15,390 bases of DNA from Desulfobacca acetoxidans (GCA_020723225.1 DYJG01000011.1:1-15390); one strand, 5' to 3'; shown: positions 5,757 through 14,161, counted from the first letter of the stretch. Notes: generated from the letters alone by a model not told the origin. Numbers and translations: made by a program.

Positions 5757-6158
5757 ATGAAAAAGATAGACCTGGACACCGCCCTGCGCCTCATCGACGG
5801 GGCCAAGAAGAAGGCCCTGGAGATCAAGGTGCCCATGGACATCGCCGTGGTGGACGCGGGCAACAACCTGGTAGCCTTCCAGCGCATGGACGGCGCCTGG
5901 CTGGGCTCCATCAACATCGCCATGAACAAGGCCTACACCGCCCGGGCCTTCGATATGGAGACCAAAACCCTGGCGCCCTTCTGCCAGCCGGGGCAGCCCC
6001 TGTTCGGCATCCACGCCAGCAATGACGGCCGCCTCATCATCTTCCCCGGGGGCATTCCGCTCAAGGATGGCAACAGCGTCATCGGCGCCATCGGCGTCAG
6101 CGGCGGCTCCGTGGAGCAGGACCAGGTAGTGGCGGAAGCCGGGGTGGCGGCCCTTTAA
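5757..6158 (+). CDS. GlcG/HbpS-like (DUF336) protein inside the nuo operon
   Basis: The product is 133 residues covering a complete GlcG/HbpS domain. Motifs are DIAVVDAGNNLVAFQRMDGA (28-47), SINIAMNKAYTARAF (51-65) and PGGIPLKDGNSVIGAIGVSG (97-116) followed by EQDQVVAEAGV. There is no signal peptide, so it is probably cytoplasmic. Known members include the haem-binding HbpS and the C-terminal domain of PduO, which binds haem; many others have no assigned function. Its ATG directly abuts the TAA of nuoEF, so translation is almost certainly coupled. It is not a recognised complex I subunit. A role as a small-molecule or tetrapyrrole-binding accessory to the NADH dehydrogenase module is inference from position alone. 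Codon use matches the flanking nuo genes, so it does not look like a recent insertion. Confidence 0.85.
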   Translation: MKKIDLDTALRLIDGAKKKALEIKVPMDIAVVDAGNNLVAFQRMDGAWLGSINIAMNKAYTARAFDMETKTLAPFCQPGQPLFGIHASNDGRLIIFPGGIPLKDGNSVIGAIGVSGGSVEQDQVVAEAGVAAL

Positions 6159-6164
6159 GGACCG

Positions 6165-6210
6165 TTTTCGGTTTTCTGTTTTCGGTTTTCGGTAAAACAT
6201 TAAGTTTTAC
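6165..6210. repeat. TTTTCGG heptad array followed by a small hairpin
   Basis: Four contiguous 7-bp units (TTTTCKG) occupy 6165-6192, starting seven bases after the TAA of the preceding gene. They are followed by GTAAAAC at 6192-6198 pairing with 6204-6210 around ATTAA. This 86-bp gap before nuoA is the largest spacer in the operon. The hairpin has no T-tract and is not an obvious terminator; it could influence mRNA processing. Confidence 0.65.
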
Positions 6211-6244
6211 AGGCAATAATCCACCTTTAAATGAAGGTTAAGGT

Positions 6245-6591
6245 ATGTTGATTGATTACTTGCCGGTTTTAATCTACATGCTCATCTCCGTGGGGCTGGT
6301 GGGGGTTATCGTGCTCCTGTCCGAACTGCTGGGCAAAAAGACGCACACCCCGGCCAAAGACATCCCTTATGAATGCGGCATGGACCCCATCGGCGACGCC
6401 CGCAGCAGGTACACGGTGCGGTTTTACATCATCGCCATGTTCTTCATTGTCTTCGACATTGAAGCTATTTTCCTCTACCCCTGGGGCGTGGTCTTTAAAC
6501 CCCTGGGCTGGTTCGGCCTCTGGGAGATGGGCGTGTTTATCGCCATCCTGGCTGTGGGGCTGGCCTATGTTTGGGGTAAGGGAGCGTTGGA

Positions 6592-6601
<10 letters not shown>
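6245..6601 (+). CDS. nuoA: NADH-quinone oxidoreductase subunit A
   Basis: The product is 118 residues, a usual NuoA length, with three transmembrane helices (about 6-28, 58-80 and 92-111). The family signature is clear: PYECGMDP (41-48) in the loop after helix 1, then RYTVRFYIIAMFFIVFDIEA (55-74), including the conserved acidic residues D71 and E73. NuoA lies at the junction of the peripheral and membrane arms beside NuoH and helps form the quinone-site loop region. A GAAGG site with 7-nt spacing precedes ATG 6245. The 3' end overlaps nuoB by 10 bp. Confidence 0.96.
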
Positions 6602-7103
<502 letters not shown>

Positions 7104-7107
<4 letters not shown>

Positions 7108-7559
7108 ACCAGGCCGCGGAACTGCTGCAGGAAAAGTTTCCCGAGGAAGTGGTGGAAGTGGTGGAGTTCCGGGGAGAGACGCAGATCACCGTCAAACCCG
7201 GGCGCATCGTGGACATCTGTAAGGCCTTGCGGGACGACAACCGTACCTCTTTTCGCTATCTTTCCATGATCGCGGGCATGGATTACCTCCCCCAAAGCCC
7301 TCGGTTCGGCGTAGTCTATAATCTTTACTCCCACAAGAATAAAAACCGGGTGACCTTAAAGGCCCTGCTCGCGGACGACGCCGCGCCCGCCATTGACTCG
7401 GTGGTGCCGGTGTGGAACACTGCCAACTGGCATGAGCGGGAGGCTTACGACATGATGGGCATCCGTTTCCGGGGCCACCCGGATCTGCGGCGGATTCTCA
7501 TGCCCAACGATTGGGTGGGCCATCCCCAGCGTAAAGACTATCCCTTACGGGGCAAGTAG
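7104..7559 (+). CDS. nuoC: NADH-quinone oxidoreductase subunit C (30 kDa)
   Basis: The product is 151 residues. The C-terminal signature is complete: ANWHEREAYDMMGIRFRGHP (107-126), RRILMPNDW (129-137) and GHPQRKDYPLRG (139-150). NuoC is a structural subunit of the hydrophilic arm that packs on NuoD and NuoB and has no cofactor. The frame is open far upstream inside nuoB. ATG 7104 is chosen because it gives a normal NuoC N-terminus, overlaps the nuoB stop as ATGA, and follows AGGAGG at 7094-7099. It is separate from NuoD, unlike the fused NuoCD of Escherichia coli. Confidence 0.95.
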
Positions 7560-7568
7560 GAATACCTG

Positions 7569-8768
7569 ATGAACAGCGCTGAGACCATGAAACGCACCGA
7601 AACCATGCTCCTCAACCTGGGGCCGTCGCACCCCAGCACCCACGGGGTGCTCCGGGTCCTCTTGGAGCTGGACGGCGAACTCATCCTGCGGGCCGATCCG
7701 GATATCGGCTACCTGCACCGGGGCATCGAGAAGATGTGCGAATACCGCACCTATCATCGCTGCATGCCCCTGATGAACCGCCTGGACTACCTGGCCGGCG
7801 AGGTCAACCTCTTCGGCTTCTGCCTGGCCATGGAAAAGCTGCTGGGCATCGAAGTGCCCAAGCGGGTCCAGTACATCCGGGTAATGATCGCGGAGCTCAC
7901 CCGCATCGCCTCCCACCTCTTCTGGTTGGGCACCCACGGCCACGACCTGGGGGCTATGACTCCCCTCTTCTATGCGTTCCGGGAGCGGGAGAAGATCATG
8001 GACATGTGCGAAATGATCTCCGGGGCCCGGATGTTCCCGCTGTACCTCCGCATCGGCGGTCTGGCCGCGGACCTGCCCGAAGGCTTCATCCCCGCGGCCT
8101 GGGAGTTCGTCAAGTCCTTCCCGGACAAGTGCCAGGATTACCATAATCTCTTGACCAAGAACCAAATCTGGATCGAGCGCACCAAGGGCGTGGGCGTCAT
8201 GACCGCGGACGAGGCCCTTGATTGGGGCTGGTCCGGCCCCATGGCCCGGGGCTCCGGAGTGAACTGGGACCTGCGCCGGGACAACCCCTATTCCAGTTAC
8301 GAGGAATTCGATTTCGTGGTGCCCCTGGGCAAAAACGGCGACACCTATGACCGGTACCTGGTGCGCATGGAAGAGATGATCCAGGCCAACCGCATCGTCC
8401 GCCAGGCGTTGGAAAAGCTGGCGGAGACGCCCCCCGGGGACATCAAGGCCGAGGACCCCAGGGTCAGCCTGCCTTCCAAGGACGCGGTCTATAACGATAT
8501 CGCCGGATTGATCAACCATTTCAAACTGATCCAGGAAGGCATCAAGCCCCCGGTGGGTGAAGTCTACCAGTGCATCGAGGCCCCCAAGGGCGAGATGGGG
8601 TTTTATATCGTCAGCGACGGCAGCCCCCAGGCCTTCCGGTTGAAGATCCGGGGACCGTCGTTTGTCAACCTCTCGGCCATGGATAAACTGGCCCGGGGCC
8701 GGCTGCTGGCCGATTCCATCGCCTTGATCGGCACCATGGACATCGTGTTGGCGGACGTGGACAGGTAG
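7569..8768 (+). CDS. nuoD: NADH-quinone oxidoreductase subunit D (49 kDa)
   Basis: The product is 399 residues, typical for stand-alone NuoD. The N-terminal LGPSHPSTHGVLR (17-29) contains H21, the family's quinone-site histidine. GYLHRGIEKM (47-56) and LMNRLDYLAGE (68-78) follow, with Y74 matching the quinone-site tyrosine. The C-terminal EAPKGEMGFYIVSDG (337-351), RLKIRGPSFVNL and the ending ADVDR are standard. NuoD forms the quinone pocket with NuoB and is homologous to the [NiFe]-hydrogenase large subunit, but lacks the nickel cysteine pairs. Start ATG 7569 follows TAGGA at 7 nt; ATG 7587 is a possible alternative. A heptad repeat array begins on its stop codon. Confidence 0.97.
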   Translation: MNSAETMKRTETMLLNLGPSHPSTHGVLRVLLELDGELILRADPDIGYLHRGIEKMCEYRTYHRCMPLMNRLDYLAGEVNLFGFCLAMEKLLGIEVPKRVQYIRVMIAELTRIASHLFWLGTHGHDLGAMTPLFYAFREREKIMDMCEMISGARMFPLYLRIGGLAADLPEGFIPAAWEFVKSFPDKCQDYHNLLTKNQIWIERTKGVGVMTADEALDWGWSGPMARGSGVNWDLRRDNPYSSYEEFDFVVPLGKNGDTYDRYLVRMEEMIQANRIVRQALEKLAETPPGDIKAEDPRVSLPSKDAVYNDIAGLINHFKLIQEGIKPPVGEVYQCIEAPKGEMGFYIVSDGSPQAFRLKIRGPSFVNLSAMDKLARGRLLADSIALIGTMDIVLADVDR

Positions 8769-8801
8769 GCAGTAAGCAGTAAGCAGTGACCAGTGAGCAG
8801 T
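8767..8801. repeat. Heptanucleotide tandem array (AAGCAGT type), 5 units
   Basis: Five contiguous 7-bp units follow the consensus RRSCAGT with no indels. The first unit begins inside the TAG stop of nuoD. The array lies within the transcribed operon and so appears in the mRNA. Confidence 0.8.
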
Positions 8802-8829
8802 TTGAAGACAAAGTGGGGATAAGGCGATA

Positions 8830-9195
8830 TTGAAAAAACTTATTCTTCTGATAATCCTCCTCTTCGTGGTCACGGTTATAACCGCCGGAGCTCAAGATAA
8901 GGCCACATTCACGGGGAAGATCGAGGAAATCGCCATTAAAACCACCATGACGCCGGTGGGCGCCATGGAGAAATCCCTGGTCATCAAGCTGGACAGCCAA
9001 CCCAAGAAGGACATACGAGCCACGGCCGCGGACGCCGCCAGATTCGGACTGATAGATACCGATCAGCCCGGATCGGTCCTCAAACCCGGGCAAGTCAAAG
9101 GGGTGGGCTGGAAAGTAAAATTAACCTGCGAAAAGAAATCCACTTTCGGCGGCGAACCCGCTTACCAGGTGATCAGCCTGGAGAAGCTGGATTAA
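8830..9195 (+). CDS. Small exported protein of unknown function between nuoD and nuoG
   Basis: The product is 121 residues starting at TTG 8830. TTG is accepted because no ATG or GTG exists before residue 40 and the signal peptide would otherwise be lost; TAAGG lies 5 nt upstream. Residues 1-21 form a classical Sec signal: two lysines, a hydrophobic run (LILLIILLFVVTVI), and an AGA site before QD. The mature part of about 100 residues appears mainly beta-stranded (ATFTGKIEEIAIKT, SLVIKLDS, KVKLTCEKKS, YQVISLEKL), has a single cysteine (C100), and could be a small OB-like barrel. There is no lipobox. Export to the periplasm puts it on the opposite side of the membrane from the NADH-oxidising arm. 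It is no known complex I subunit. I do not recognise the family and assign no function. Confidence 0.75.
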   Translation: MKKLILLIILLFVVTVITAGAQDKATFTGKIEEIAIKTTMTPVGAMEKSLVIKLDSQPKKDIRATAADAARFGLIDTDQPGSVLKPGQVKGVGWKVKLTCEKKSTFGGEPAYQVISLEKLD

Positions 9196-9219
9196 TTGAA
9201 GCTAACATAGGAACGACTT

Positions 9220-11823
9220 ATGGTGAATCTGACCATCGACGGCCGGGCGATTCAAGCGCCCAAGGGCAAAACCGTCCTGGAAGTGGCTGACGCCAACGGC
9301 ATCTTCATCCCCCGGCTCTGTTACCACCCGGCCCTGAAGCCCATCGGCGCCTGCCGCATCTGCGTGGTGGAAGTCAAACCCGGCCCTCCCCGGCCCCTGC
9401 CGGCCTGCGCCACCGTGGTCAACGAAGGCATGGAGGTCGTCACCAATTCCCCCCGGGTCGAGGAAATCCGGAAGGAGTTGATGAAGCTGGTGCTCATCAA
9501 CCATGCCCTGGAATGCCCCATCTGCGACAAGGGCGGGGAGTGCGAACTCCAGGATCTGACCCATGCCCTGGCCGTGGACAAAGTGGACCTGGAGGCCGTG
9601 AAACTGGCCCCCAACCACGACTACGAGTCCCTCTTCGTGGAGCGGCACCCGGACCGCTGCGTCACTTGCGGCCGCTGCATCCACGTCTGCCGGGACCACG
9701 TGGGCGCCATGGCCATCAATTTCATGCAGCGGGGCTATTTCACTGAGCTGGGTTCCGGCGTCCTGCCCCTGGATTGCGAATTCTGCGGCTCCTGCATCGA
9801 CATCTGCCCGGTGGGGGCTTTGATCAACAAGCTCTGGAAATACCGGGCCCGGGCCTGGGAAGTGGACAAGACCGAAAGCGTCTGCCCCTTCTGCGGCGGC
9901 GGCTGCGTCTATGAGCTGCATACCAAGGACGACCGCATCTTGCGGGTGCGGAACGAAGAGAGCATCCTGCTCTGCTCCAAGGGCCGCTTCGGCTTCCCGG
10001 TGGTGGAGGCCCCGGATCGCCTGAAGACGCCGTTGATCAAGGAAAACGGCGGCTTCCGGGAGGCCTCCTGGGATGAGGCCCTGGACCTGGTGGCCTCCAA
10101 GTTCCAGGAGATCGCGGCAAGCGATGCCGGCGCCAAAGCCATCTACGGCATCGGCTCCGCCCGGGCCACCAATGAGGCCAACTACCTCTTCCAGAAATTC
10201 TTCCGCCAGGGTCTGGGCACCAACCAGATAGATAACCCGGGCCGGTATACCTATATCCGGGCTTTAAGAGGTCTGGGCACAGTCTTTGGTCCGCCCGAGG
10301 TCTCCGGTGTGGAGCAGTCCACCGCCCTTCCCCAGCCCTACCAGTCTCCTTTGACACCGGGCGCGGAAGCGAAGGGCAGCGGCTTCCCCTTTGTGCTGGG
10401 GCATTTCGACGATCTCCCCAAAGCCGACCTGGCCCTGGTGCTGGGCGCGGACGTCACTCCGGAGATGCCGCCTTTGGGCTGGAAGCTGCTCCGGGCATTG
10501 GATAACGAGAACTTCCGCCTGGTGCTGGCCAATCCCCGGCCGACCAAGTTCGACCGCTACGCCCACCTGAGCCTGCGCTACAAGCCGGGCACGGAACGGA
10601 TACTCCTTTCCGGGATTTTTAAGGCCTTTTTTGCCGCGCATGCCGACTATGCCCCGGCGCTGAGCGTCAAGGGCCTGGAAGAGTTCAAGGAAACCTTCAA
10701 GAAAGTCACCCTGAAGGACGTGGCTTCCAAGACCGGGGTGGATGAAGCCCTGATCAAAGAGACCGCGGCCCTTTTGGCCCAGGCCCAGGCCCCGGCCATT
10801 ATCTGCGGCACCGAGCTGCTGGCCCAGGACAAGGGCGAGCAAAACGCAGTAGCCTTGGCCGATCTCTTCCTGCTCGTCGGGAAGCCCGGCACCCCCGGGA
10901 GCGCGGTGTACCCGGTGGCGGAGAAGAACAACTCCCGAGGCGTTTGCGAAGTTGGCGTTCTCCCTGGCCGTCTGCCCGGGTACGTGCCCATTCCCGAGGA
11001 TGCGAGGGGAATGACCCTGCCGGAAATGCTGGATAAGCTGGAAGCAGGCGACCCGGCCGCGCCCCAGGCCGTTTACATGCTGGGCGGCGACCTGCTCCGG
11101 GCCCTGCCCCACCGCAGCCGCACGGAAAAGCTCTTGAAAAAGGTGCCTTTCCTGGTGGTCCAGGACGCCTTCCTCACCGACACCGCCAAGCTGGCCCAGG
11201 TGGTGCTGCCGGTGGCGGTGCATGCGGAGCAGGAAGGGTCCTTCATCAGCAGCGACGGCACCCTTGGGGTTTTGCCCGCGGTCCTGTCGGCCAACGGCGT
11301 GCGCCCGGATTGGCAGATCATCGGCCAGTTGGGCGAGAAGATGGGCTATAAACTGGGAGCGTCCCATCCCAAGCAGGTCTTCCGGGAACTGGCCCAGAAT
11401 ATGCCGCTGTGGGCGGGATTAGGCCCGAAGGCTTCCGGCCCTGTGATGCCGGGCGAGGTCAGCGGCACGTTCGTGCCCTTTGAAGCGGACCTGAGCCTGC
11501 CCGGCCGCCGGCCCCATACCTTGATTGTCGGTAAGGTCCTGAATCATAACGGGTCTTACACCACCCATGCCCCTGACGGCACCTTGAAGCTGGTGCCCCG
11601 GGCGGAGCTGAGCCTGAACCCGGAAGACGCCAAGAGCTTAGGCCTGGCGGCCGGAGATACGGCCAAAGTCGTCTCCTCCCAGGGGGAGATCAGCGTGCCC
11701 GTGGTTTTGTCCCCGGAGATGCCTCCCGGAGTGGTCTTCCTGCCTGAGCATTTTGCGGAGCCCCCGGTGCATCTTTTGACCCTCAACTCCAACCTGGTTA
11801 GGGTAACCATCCAGAAGGGTTGA
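9220..11823 (+). CDS. nuoG: NADH-quinone oxidoreductase subunit G (75 kDa, iron-sulfur and molybdopterin-like domain)
   Basis: The product is 867 residues. Cluster ligands are visible in order: [2Fe-2S] N1b at C34, C45, C48 and C63; [4Fe-4S] N5 at H95, C99, C102 and C108; and two complete Cx2Cx2Cx3C quartets, C147/C150/C153/C157 and C186/C189/C192/C196. A further [4Fe-4S] centre (N7) is at C222, C225, C229 and C252. Canonical NuoG keeps only one working cluster (N4) from the two ferredoxin-like motifs; having all eight cysteines recalls HndD and FdhA. Residues about 265-640 are the molybdopterin-oxidoreductase fold and about 745-865 the dinucleotide-binding C-terminal domain. The segment aligning with the FdhA metal-ligand region reads DNPGRYTYIR (338-347), with no Cys or Sec, so formate dehydrogenase activity is unlikely. 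Start ATG 9220 follows TAGGA with 7-nt spacing. Confidence 0.95.
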   Translation: MVNLTIDGRAIQAPKGKTVLEVADANGIFIPRLCYHPALKPIGACRICVVEVKPGPPRPLPACATVVNEGMEVVTNSPRVEEIRKELMKLVLINHALECPICDKGGECELQDLTHALAVDKVDLEAVKLAPNHDYESLFVERHPDRCVTCGRCIHVCRDHVGAMAINFMQRGYFTELGSGVLPLDCEFCGSCIDICPVGALINKLWKYRARAWEVDKTESVCPFCGGGCVYELHTKDDRILRVRNEESILLCSKGRFGFPVVEAPDRLKTPLIKENGGFREASWDEALDLVASKFQEIAASDAGAKAIYGIGSARATNEANYLFQKFFRQGLGTNQIDNPGRYTYIRALRGLGTVFGPPEVSGVEQSTALPQPYQSPLTPGAEAKGSGFPFVLGHFDDLPKADLALVLGADVTPEMPPLGWKLLRALDNENFRLVLANPRPTKFDRYAHLSLRYKPGTERILLSGIFKAFFAAHADYAPALSVKGLEEFKETFKKVTLKDVASKTGVDEALIKETAALLAQAQAPAIICGTELLAQDKGEQNAVALADLFLLVGKPGTPGSAVYPVAEKNNSRGVCEVGVLPGRLPGYVPIPEDARGMTLPEMLDKLEAGDPAAPQAVYMLGGDLLRALPHRSRTEKLLKKVPFLVVQDAFLTDTAKLAQVVLPVAVHAEQEGSFISSDGTLGVLPAVLSANGVRPDWQIIGQLGEKMGYKLGASHPKQVFRELAQNMPLWAGLGPKASGPVMPGEVSGTFVPFEADLSLPGRRPHTLIVGKVLNHNGSYTTHAPDGTLKLVPRAELSLNPEDAKSLGLAAGDTAKVVSSQGEISVPVVLSPEMPPGVVFLPEHFAEPPVHLLTLNSNLVRVTIQKG

Positions 11824-11825
11824 TA

Positions 11826-12863
11826 ATGATGAATCAATTGCCCATTTTGGTAATCATGACCGCGGTGAAGATCCTCCTGGTTTTGACGGTCTTCCTCACC
11901 TGCATCGCCTACACGGTGCTCATGGAACGTAAGGTCCTGGGGTACATCCAGTTGCGCTACGGCCCCAACCGGGTAGGCCCCTGGGGTCTCTTTCAGCCCC
12001 TGGCGGACGCGATCAAGCTACTCTTCAAAGAAGAATTTACCCCCCCGGGCGCCAACAAGGTCCTTTTTATCCTGGCTCCCATCATCACCGCGGTCCCCGC
12101 GTTTCTACCCCTGGCGGCCATACCCTTTGCCTCGCAGATCCTGCCGGATACCCTGACCATCTATGGGTACAAAGTGGACCTGACCGTGGCCGGGCTCAAC
12201 CAGGGAGTGATTGCGGACATCAATGTGGGCCTGCTCTATGTCTTTGCCATGGGCTCCCTGTCGGTCTACGGTGCGGTCCTGGGCGGCTGGGCCTCCAACA
12301 ACAAATATTCCCTGTTGGGCGGTCTGCGGCTTTCCGCGCAGATGGTCAGCTATGAAATATTCTTGGGCCTCTCCGTCATCGGCGTGCTGATGCTGGCGGG
12401 CTCCTTAAGCCTGGTCAAGATCGTGGAAGCCCAGAAATCCATGTGGTTCATCGCTTACCAGCCTTTGGGGTTCGTGCTCTTCATGATTGCGGCCTTTGCG
12501 GAATGCGCCCGCACTCCCTTCGACCTGATCGAGTGCGAAAATGAGTTGGTGGCGGGCTACCAGACGGAATACAGCTCCATGAAGTATGGCGTGTTCATGA
12601 TGGGGGAATACGGCCACATTCTCGTGGCTTCCGCCCTGGCCACCACGCTGTTTCTGGGCGGCTGGCAGGGACCGGTGCTGCCCCCCATCGCCTGGTTCAT
12701 GATCAAGACCTTCGCCTTGGTCTTCTTCTTCATCTGGGTCCGGGGGACCTTTCCCCGCTTCCGTTTCGACCAGCTCATGAAACTGGGGTGGAAGGTGATG
12801 CTGCCCCTGTGCCTGGTGAATATCCTGTTCACGGGCATTATCATCCAGTTTTTGCAGAGGTAG
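11826..12863 (+). CDS. nuoH: NADH-quinone oxidoreductase subunit H
   Basis: The product is 345 residues with about eight transmembrane helices. The hallmark VLMERKVLGYIQLRYGPNRV (31-50) is followed by GLFQPLADAIKLLFKEE (54-70). The quinone-channel loop AECARTPFDLIECENELVAG (225-244) carries on into YQTEYSSMKYGVFMMGEYGHI and holds the conserved acidic cluster. NuoH joins the quinone cavity to the proton-pumping membrane arm. The frame opens at a TTG at 11820, but ATG 11826 is preferred, with AGAAGGG 6 nt upstream; ATG 11829 is also possible. It starts three bases after the nuoG stop. Confidence 0.97.
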   Translation: MMNQLPILVIMTAVKILLVLTVFLTCIAYTVLMERKVLGYIQLRYGPNRVGPWGLFQPLADAIKLLFKEEFTPPGANKVLFILAPIITAVPAFLPLAAIPFASQILPDTLTIYGYKVDLTVAGLNQGVIADINVGLLYVFAMGSLSVYGAVLGGWASNNKYSLLGGLRLSAQMVSYEIFLGLSVIGVLMLAGSLSLVKIVEAQKSMWFIAYQPLGFVLFMIAAFAECARTPFDLIECENELVAGYQTEYSSMKYGVFMMGEYGHILVASALATTLFLGGWQGPVLPPIAWFMIKTFALVFFFIWVRGTFPRFRFDQLMKLGWKVMLPLCLVNILFTGIIIQFLQR

Positions 12864-12866
12864 TAC

Positions 12867-13298
12867 ATGATTATCCCCTTTATTAAAGGCCTGGCCACCA
12901 CCCTGCGCCACGTTTTCACCAAGCCCATCACCCTCCAGTATCCGGAGGAAAAGCGGCCGGTGGCGCCCCGTTGGCGGGGACACCCGGAACTCACCGTCAA
13001 CGAAGACGGGCGGCGCCGCTGCGTGGCCTGTACCTTGTGCATGGTGGTCTGCCCCAGCAACGCCATCAAAGGCATTGTCGCTGCCGAAGGTTCGGAGCAC
13101 GAAAAGTATCCGGTGGCCTTCCAGATCGACCTGACTCGCTGCATCTTCTGCGGCCTGTGTCAGGAAGCCTGTCCCAAGGCGGCCATCAAGTTGAACAACC
13201 TGTATGAGTTGGCTCAATACGATAAGAACCTTCTTTATCTCGATATCGACCGGGCTACGCAGAAAAAGTCCGAACTCCGGATGGCGGATTGGCTGTGA
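12867..13298 (+). CDS. nuoI: NADH-quinone oxidoreductase subunit I (ferredoxin-like)
   Basis: The product is 143 residues with two Cx2Cx2Cx3C motifs: C52, C55, C58, C62 and C92, C95, C98, C102. These bind clusters N6a and N6b, which relay electrons from NuoG to N2 in NuoB. The N-terminal 25 residues (FIKGLATTLRHVFTKP region) form the usual amphipathic helix that lies on the membrane. ATG 12867 lies three bases after the nuoH stop, with AGAGG 6 nt upstream. Length and spacing between motifs are normal for the family. Confidence 0.96.
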   Translation: MIIPFIKGLATTLRHVFTKPITLQYPEEKRPVAPRWRGHPELTVNEDGRRRCVACTLCMVVCPSNAIKGIVAAEGSEHEKYPVAFQIDLTRCIFCGLCQEACPKAAIKLNNLYELAQYDKNLLYLDIDRATQKKSELRMADWL

Positions 13299-13338
13299 TG
13301 CCGCCATTTGCCTGGGTTGCGTATAGGAGGCTCGAGGG

Positions 13339-13836
13339 ATGCAGATGATCTTTTTCATCCTGGCCGGGGTGGCCCTGGTCTCCGGAGGGTTGGTGGTCTT
13401 TCAGAGACACCCCTTAAGGAGCGCCCTCTGGCTCATCGTCAACTTCTTCGCCGTAGCCGGCATATATCTCCTGGCCCACGCGGAATTCATCGCCGCCATC
13501 CAGATTATCGTTTATGCCGGGGCCATCATGGTGCTGTTCCTCTTCGTGATCATGCTTCTCAACCTGCGCCAGCCCGAAGAGGAGCAACGGTTCATGCACC
13601 TGGGGCAGAAGGTGGGAGGCATCACCCTGGCGGTCTTCACCGTCCTGCTCCTGGTTTACGGCGTCTGCAAGGTCGTGCTGCCTCCGGGCAAGGACGCGCC
13701 TCCGGGACTGGGCAACACGGAATCCATCGCCAAGCTGTTGTTTACCGACTATCTGCTGCCCTTCGAAGTCACCTCGGTGCTGCTTTTGGTGGCTATTGTG
13801 GGCGCGGTGGTGCTGGCCAAGTCGAAACTGAAATAA
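13339..13836 (+). CDS. nuoJ: NADH-quinone oxidoreductase subunit J
   Basis: The product is 165 residues with five predicted transmembrane helices. The most conserved part is helix 3, AEFIAAIQIIVYAGAIMVLF (48-67), which in solved complexes contains the pi-bulge next to the conserved tyrosine, here Y59. The hydrophilic loop (about 76-90, RQPEEEQRFMHLG) and another at 113-133 separate the last two helices. A strong AGGAGG at 13325-13330 with 8-nt spacing sets ATG 13339. The 40-nt spacer from nuoI contains nothing else recognisable. Confidence 0.94.
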   Translation: MQMIFFILAGVALVSGGLVVFQRHPLRSALWLIVNFFAVAGIYLLAHAEFIAAIQIIVYAGAIMVLFLFVIMLLNLRQPEEEQRFMHLGQKVGGITLAVFTVLLLVYGVCKVVLPPGKDAPPGLGNTESIAKLLFTDYLLPFEVTSVLLLVAIVGAVVLAKSKLK

Positions 13837-13855
13837 CCCCTTGGGGGAAATAAAC

Positions 13856-14161
13856 ATGGTAGTGCCTGTTTCCTATTATTTGACCCTGAGCATTGCCCTC
13901 TTCGCCCTGGGGGTGATCGGGGTGCTGGTGCGGCGTAACGTCCTGGTGATCATGATGTGCATCGAAATGATGCTCAACGCCGTGAATTTGGCCTTCATCG
14001 GTTTTGCCGACTATTTCAAGGCGGTGGACGGCCAGATGTTCGTGTTCTTCGTAATGACCGTGGCCGCGGCCGAAGTTGCCGTGGGGCTGGCCCTGATCGT
14101 GGCCATCTTCCGCAACCGGGGCACGGTGTACGTCGACGAACTCAATATCCTCAAGTGGTGA
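13856..14161 (+). CDS. nuoK: NADH-quinone oxidoreductase subunit K
   Basis: The product is 101 residues with three transmembrane helices. E37 (CIEMMLNAVNL, 35-45) and E73 (AAAEVAVGLAL, 70-80) match the two buried glutamates needed for proton translocation (Glu36 and Glu72 in Escherichia coli). The frame extends back to TTG 13841. ATG 13856 is chosen because it gives the standard VPVSYYLTLS N-terminus and has a GGGGGAA site about 7 nt upstream. Confidence 0.96.
   Translation: MVVPVSYYLTLSIALFALGVIGVLVRRNVLVIMMCIEMMLNAVNLAFIGFADYFKAVDGQMFVFFVMTVAAAEVAVGLALIVAIFRNRGTVYVDELNILKW

Noticed and set aside
5757..6158. GlcG-like gene considered as part of a glycolate oxidase locus.
   Set aside because: No glcD, glcE or glcF homologue is present in the window; the neighbours are all complex I genes.
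3942..6200. A 752-codon open frame on the minus strand opposite nuoEF and the GlcG-like gene.
   Set aside because: It is antisense to genes with complete cofactor motifs. The frame stays open because GC-rich codons on the plus strand leave few stop codons on the other. Its translation has no recognisable domain.
7545..8873. A 442-codon minus-strand frame opposite nuoD.
   Set aside because: Same cause: antisense shadow of a GC-rich conserved gene. The translation is His/Gly/Val-rich and low in complexity, without a plausible start region.
9220..11823. Annotation of nuoG as formate dehydrogenase alpha subunit.
   Set aside because: The ferredoxin motifs invite this, but the Mo-ligand region reads DNPGRYTYIR without Cys or Sec, and the gene sits between nuoD and nuoH.
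13308..13853. 181-codon plus-strand frame overlapping nuoJ.
   Set aside because: It is an out-of-frame, Arg/Gly/His-rich shadow of nuoJ, which has a strong ribosome binding site and all family motifs.
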